Positions 13,738 to 18,199 of a stretch of DNA of 18,199 bases are shown piece by piece. Below the pieces are notes generated by a model, which did no database searches, was not told the DNA's origin, and worked only from the letters and a program-made list of their open reading frames with translations. Source of the stretch: JBFWUW01 sp050247075 (GTDB lineage Bacteria; Planctomycetota; Planctomycetia; Pirellulales; JBFWUW01). The stretch is taken from NCBI GenBank assembly GCA_050247075.1, contig JBFWUW010000103.1, positions 1 to 18,199 of the forward strand, read 5' to 3'. The translations under genes and the position numbers were made by a program. How positions within the stretch are numbered: the stretch's first letter is position 1; each line of letters starts with the position of its first letter.

Positions 13738-15012
13738 TCAGCCGTCCAGGTGGAACAGTCGCCGCAGGGCGTCGAGCAGGCCGTGGGGCGTGCCGCGTTG
13801 AGACTCTTCCCGCAGCGACTCCAGCGGCGGATGCAACAGCTTGTTGATCAGACGGTCGAAAGCTTGGGCAATCTCCGCCCGCGAGCGATCGTCCAATTCT
13901 GGCAGCTTGTTGAACAGGCGGCGGAGCTCGTCATCCTTGGGCTGTTGCCAGCCGGCTTTGAGCCGGGCGATGAGGGGACCGGTGGCCCGATGATGCAGTT
14001 CCGCCATAAACCTCGCCGTTTCTTCCTCGACGATGCCGATAGCTTTAGGCAATTCGTTCTGCCGTTCTTGCCGGTTCTGGCGGCAAGTCTCTTCCAGATC
14101 GTCGATCGAGTAGAGATAGACGTTGAGGCCGGCGTCGCCAATGCGGGCGTCGAAGTCCCGCGGAATCGCCAAATCGAGAATGAACAGCGGCCGTTGCCGC
14201 CGGGCCGGTTCGATCTTTTGGAAGCGTTCCAGCGAGACGACGGGCTGCTGCGCGCCGGTGGTGCTGACGACCAGATCGGCGGCGATAAGTTCTTGGTCGA
14301 GATTCTCCCAGGCGCTTGAGCGGCCTTGCCACTCGGCCGCCAAATCATCGGCCCTTTGACGATTGCGATTGGCCACGGTGACGTGGCGGGCACCGTCCTC
14401 GCGCAGGTAACGCAGCGTTTCGGCCCCCATATCTCCCGCGCCGATCACCAGGATTTGCTTGTCGTCAAACGTTTCAAAAATCTGCCGGGCAAAATCGACC
14501 GCTACGCTGGGGATGCTGACCCGCTTCTCGGCAATGCGCGTCTCCGTGGCGACTCGGCGGGCCACTTTCACCGCCGCTTGAAAGGCCAGATGGGTCAACG
14601 GCCCGGCGCTTTCGCGCGACTTGGCCAGTTCGTAGGCTTGTTTGACCTGGGCCAGAATCTGAGGTTCGCCCACGACCATACTGTCCAGGCTGGCGGCGAC
14701 CGTGAACAGATGCCGCACTGCGTCTTCTCCCTCGCGCTCGAACAGGTCGTCGAACACCTGGTCCATCTGCAAGCCGTGAAACTCCGCCAAAAACCCGACC
14801 AGATCGTGGTGCGTGGGGGCGCACTGGGCCTCGGTGGCGGCTGTGTACAATTCCACGCGGTTGCAAGTAGAGAGCAGCACGGCCTCTGCCTGGGGAAAGC
14901 GCCGGCGGAGGTCGTTCAAGGCGGTCTCCACCTGCTGCGGGCTGAAGGCCAACCGCTCGCGCATCTGCACCGACGAATTGTGGTGGCTGCAACCCACCAT
15001 CTGGACTTTCAT
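13738..15012 (-). CDS. hemA: Glutamyl-tRNA reductase
   Basis: HemA reduces Glu-tRNA with NADPH to glutamate-1-semialdehyde, the first committed step of C5-pathway tetrapyrrole synthesis. The 424 residues match the family length. The N-terminal catalytic domain holds C50 in STCNRVELY, the nucleophile that takes the glutamyl group, and the VGEPQIL block (114-120). The NADPH domain has GAGDMG (191-196), and the C-terminal 100 residues form the helical dimerisation domain. The ATG at 15012 overlaps the stop of the HemX-like gene as ATGA, with GGAGG six bases upstream, so the two are translationally coupled. The frame remains open to 15507, but that extension is the shadow of the upstream gene. 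Short intergenic hairpin GGAGA-CGAT-TCTCC (near 13701-13715) lies just past its stop. Confidence 0.97.
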   Translation of the reverse strand: MKVQMVGCSHHNSSVQMRERLAFSPQQVETALNDLRRRFPQAEAVLLSTCNRVELYTAATEAQCAPTHHDLVGFLAEFHGLQMDQVFDDLFEREGEDAVRHLFTVAASLDSMVVGEPQILAQVKQAYELAKSRESAGPLTHLAFQAAVKVARRVATETRIAEKRVSIPSVAVDFARQIFETFDDKQILVIGAGDMGAETLRYLREDGARHVTVANRNRQRADDLAAEWQGRSSAWENLDQELIAADLVVSTTGAQQPVVSLERFQKIEPARRQRPLFILDLAIPRDFDARIGDAGLNVYLYSIDDLEETCRQNRQERQNELPKAIGIVEEETARFMAELHHRATGPLIARLKAGWQQPKDDELRRLFNKLPELDDRSRAEIAQAFDRLINKLLHPPLESLREESQRGTPHGLLDALRRLFHLDG

Positions 15013-15881
15013 CGCCCGCCTCCGTGCGACGAATGACCAAACGTCAGCTCCGTCTTCGTCTTGCCACTTCCGTGCGATGTGTTGGTGAACTTGAGAATCG
15101 CCAGGGTAATCAGCAAGAACATGAAGCTGAATACGGTTAAATAGGCAACCTTGCGGCCGGTGCGGGCCGGCTTGTACAGCGCCTGGAAGATGGTAGCGGC
15201 CAGCATCCAGCCGACGAGAATGCTGCTGCTCCAGACAACGGGATCGCTCCAGGGGACGAGGGTGTGGTTGATGCGATTGGAGACAATGCCCGCCAGAAAT
15301 CCCAGCGTCAGCAAGAAAACGCTGGCCACGATCATTCGTTCGTTCATCCGTTGCAGCCATTCCAGGCTGGGCAGCCGCAGGCCGGGGCGAGACAGCCGCT
15401 TGTGCTTCAACCGCCAGGCTTGCAGCAGATACATCACGCCGAAGGCAAAGCCGGCCAGCACGGCGACGGAGCCGGCCAGCAGGCTGAGGCCGTGCGCCAG
15501 GCCCCAATGCCGGGCAGCCTCAGCGGCGGGGAACGGCTCTTTCTGGCCGCTCAACATTGCCACGCCGACCAAACCTAGCACGCAGGGCAGCACAAACAGC
15601 CCGATGGGGTTTTCGGGCCGCCACAGGGTGAGGTACAAGTACATCGCGGCTAGGCACCAGGCCGCCACCAGGTACCAGTCGTACCAGCTCGACAGGGGCG
15701 ATTGCGCGGCGAGCGACGCCCGATGCATCAAGAACATCGTGTGCGCCGCCAAACCGGCCGTGGTGAAAGCCAGCATCACCGCGCGGCGGATGCCACTGCG
15801 CAAGAACAGCCGGGCCAGTTCCATCGCCCAGGCGACGATGTAACTGGCGGCAAAACAAGTGATGCTGATTTTTGCAAGCAT
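15009..15881 (-). CDS. HemX/CcsA-type cytochrome c assembly membrane protein
   Basis: The 290-residue protein has about eight membrane helices and belongs to the cytochrome c assembly family PF01578. Conserved histidines are visible in AAHTMFLMH, WGLAHGLSL and NRINHTL. The tryptophan-rich WWD haem-handling motif of true CcsA/CcmC proteins is not evident, so it is closer to HemX, the partner encoded beside hemA in Bacillus, which affects HemA level. The last 25 residues are a histidine- and glycine-rich soluble tail (SHGSG, HSSHGGG). It starts 12 bases after the sigma-54 activator stop and overlaps hemA, making a three-gene operon likely. A role in haem delivery to cytochrome c or in HemA control are both possible. 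Confidence 0.87.
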   Translation of the reverse strand: MLAKISITCFAASYIVAWAMELARLFLRSGIRRAVMLAFTTAGLAAHTMFLMHRASLAAQSPLSSWYDWYLVAAWCLAAMYLYLTLWRPENPIGLFVLPCVLGLVGVAMLSGQKEPFPAAEAARHWGLAHGLSLLAGSVAVLAGFAFGVMYLLQAWRLKHKRLSRPGLRLPSLEWLQRMNERMIVASVFLLTLGFLAGIVSNRINHTLVPWSDPVVWSSSILVGWMLAATIFQALYKPARTGRKVAYLTVFSFMFLLITLAILKFTNTSHGSGKTKTELTFGHSSHGGGR

Positions 15882-15893
15882 GATAATCTCGCC

Positions 15894-16973
<1,080 letters not shown>

Positions 16974-17149
16974 GTCAGGCGGGGCGCCAGGGGATGGCGC
17001 GATCGGGCGGGGAGGGGGCCGGCCAGCGGCGGGGGTGCCGCGAGCTATCAGCCTAAGTCGGGAGTGTTTGGTGTTTTTCACCCGGCCGCCACCGGATCGT
17101 TGTGTGAGATTCGTTGAACAGGTTGGAACAGGCGATTCCGTATTGTTGG

Positions 17150-17207
17150 AGGCGATTCCATCGCCGATGAACGGCATCACGCGCATCCATCGGCGATGGA
17201 ATCGCCT
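17150..17207. repeat. Perfect 20-bp inverted repeat, 18-base loop
   Basis: The arms 17150-17169 and 17188-17207 are exact reverse complements. The loop is AACGGCATCACGCGCATC. It stands 15 bp past the stop of the HEAT gene on the minus strand and about 180 bp before the sigma-54 activator start. A third, partial unit (TTGGAACAGGCGATTCC, 17123-17139) repeats the TTGGA...GGCGATTCC of the left arm. It could terminate the HEAT transcript, although no T run follows, or be a dispersed genomic repeat. Confidence 0.8.
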
Positions 17208-17222
17208 ACTACAAACGGGCCT

Positions 17223-18199
17223 TCAGTCTTGTAGTGACTCCGTTTCGAGTGTGCCCGCGGGGACGTTTTCCGGCATGGTGCGTCCGGCTTCCAGACAATC
17301 CAGGATGAACCCCAGCAGTTCTTGCGTTTGGGCGTCGAGCAATTCGCTTTGATTATAGCGTTCGTACTGCAAGTTGATTTCCTCGCTGGTCAATAGCGGG
17401 CCGTGCTTAACCAGGCTTTGCTGAAAAGCCCGTGCGGCGTTCTGGCGGATCGGCAACGGCAAGACCGTCAGGCTGGCCTGATCGACCAATGCCCGTTGGG
17501 CACCGGGTGTGGGCAACTCTTTCAACAAAGCCACGGCGGCGGCCACCAGGTCGGGGTCGTCGAGCGAACGAATGGCGGCTTCTTCTCCGCGACGCAGTTC
17601 GTACAGCGAGTCTTGTTGCGCGGCCAACTCACCCAGCCAAACAAGCGACTGGCTGGCATGCGCGGCGCGCTCGGCATCAGTGACGCGGTTCCGTCCGATG
17701 AGGGCCAGTAACCGATCGGCCTGCACCTGCATGCCGAATGGATCGACCGGCCGTACCCAAACCTGGACCAACGGATCGCGGCGAGCCAGAATCTCGGGCC
17801 GGTCGTCCGCATCCAACGGCGCGATCAAACCGACAGGCATCGCCCCGCTGTGGCCGTCGCGCCGCAGTCGCTGCAGCACCTGGTCGATAGGCCAACGGGG
17901 CAGTGCAATATCCACGACCGCCATTTCGTGCGGCATGACGCTGGCGACCTTGAGCAGTTCGTCGCTGGTCGTGGCGATATCGACTTCAAACCCAAGTTCT
18001 CGCAGCAGTCCGGCCATGTTCTGGGCCTCGACAAAACTGGTGTCGGCCACCAGGGCCCGAGGTGACCCCGCCGCGCCGACAAAATAGACCACCGAATCGA
18101 GCACTTCGCTGGAACCCGCGAACGGCTGCGTAGGTTGATACCGCATAATGGCCGCCAAGGCGGCAAATCGCAGGCGGCGGTCGGGCGAATGGAGCGCCC
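17223..18199 (-). CDS. HEAT-repeat / pseudo-receiver protein, C-terminal part (5' end outside window)
   Basis: The gene enters from the right edge: the frame is open to the last base, and upstream of the apparent TTG start at 18158 it reads LHSPDRRLRFAALAAIMR, a HEAT-like helix, so the start is not in the window. What follows (about residues 30-150 of the visible part) resembles a response-regulator receiver: ALVADTSF, LLRELGFEVDIA, then AVVDIALP with an aspartate where the phospho-acceptor should be. A helical C-terminal region (about 170-310) ends with a run of glutamate-rich segments. The visible product is 325 codons. Planctomycete HEAT proteins with a receiver-like insert are known to me only as uncharacterised. 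No ribosome site or promoter can be judged. Confidence 0.75.
   Translation of the reverse strand, partial: ALHSPDRRLRFAALAAIMRYQPTQPFAGSSEVLDSVVYFVGAAGSPRALVADTSFVEAQNMAGLLRELGFEVDIATTSDELLKVASVMPHEMAVVDIALPRWPIDQVLQRLRRDGHSGAMPVGLIAPLDADDRPEILARRDPLVQVWVRPVDPFGMQVQADRLLALIGRNRVTDAERAAHASQSLVWLGELAAQQDSLYELRRGEEAAIRSLDDPDLVAAAVALLKELPTPGAQRALVDQASLTVLPLPIRQNAARAFQQSLVKHGPLLTSEEINLQYERYNQSELLDAQTQELLGFILDCLEAGRTMPENVPAGTLETESLQD

Noticed and set aside
15013..15507. Extended 589-residue form of HemA
   Set aside because: The added 165 residues overlap the HemX-like gene out of frame and have no family match; hemA has GGAGG and an ATGA overlap at 15012.
16974..17186. 71-residue N-terminal extension of the sigma-54 activator that might be a sensory domain
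   Set aside because: It is proline- and arginine-rich low-complexity sequence and its first codons would run through one arm of the inverted repeat.

Overview
The window looks like a chromosomal segment from a high-GC planctomycete, most likely of the Pirellulales type. This is inferred from gene content: a Tat-exported DUF1501 protein, SH3-domain and HEAT-repeat proteins of planctomycete style, receiver proteins fused to RsbW-like ATPases, and a bPH_4 protein coupled to a lipoyl-like protein. Shine-Dalgarno sites are strong for some genes and absent for others. I see no phage, transposase, CRISPR array or plasmid gene; the content is mostly housekeeping and regulatory.

Layout from left to right. 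tRNA-Glu(CTC) at 164-236 is followed at once by two hairpins capped with UUCG loops. Next come a DUF1501 exported protein (734-2134, +), a small unknown protein (2154-2609, +) and an unknown membrane protein (2628-3554, -). After a gene-poor gap comes a class V (alanine-glyoxylate type) aminotransferase (4223-5380, -), then an AT-richer gap with one doubtful small ORF. A HELGH zinc-protease-like protein (6211-6918, +) runs tail to tail into ftsY (6927-7856, -). Two tandem paralogous receiver/HATPase proteins follow (8197-9105 and 9227-10132, +), then a SAM-dependent methyltransferase (10157-10861, +).

The convergent junction between the methyltransferase and the next minus-strand gene (10859-11094) holds a REPIN-like pair of palindromes and a 25-bp direct duplication of a gene tail. 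The minus-strand genes from there are a bPH_4 membrane protein (11069-11527), a lipoyl-like domain protein that lacks the lipoylated lysine (11524-11796), an SH3-domain envelope protein (11962-13503), hemA (13738-15012), a HemX/CcsA-type membrane protein (15009-15881) and a sigma-54 activator without a sensory domain (15894-16973). The last gene, a HEAT-repeat/pseudo-receiver protein (17223 to beyond 18199), runs off the right edge, and a perfect 20-bp inverted repeat separates it from the sigma-54 activator.

How the genes fit together. HemA (glutamyl-tRNA reductase) and the HemX-like protein overlap by ATGA and lie 12 bp behind the sigma-54 activator, so these three are probably one operon for tetrapyrrole or cytochrome supply; the tRNA-Glu that HemA would use is in the same window. 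The lipoyl-like and bPH_4 genes overlap by GTGA and are probably translationally coupled. The two receiver/HATPase proteins are probably a duplicated signalling module. No complete new system can be claimed. The most unusual items are the non-lipoylatable lipoyl protein with its PH partner, the tandem receiver/HATPase pair, the insertion-like junction at 10859-11094, and the double UUCG structure behind the tRNA.
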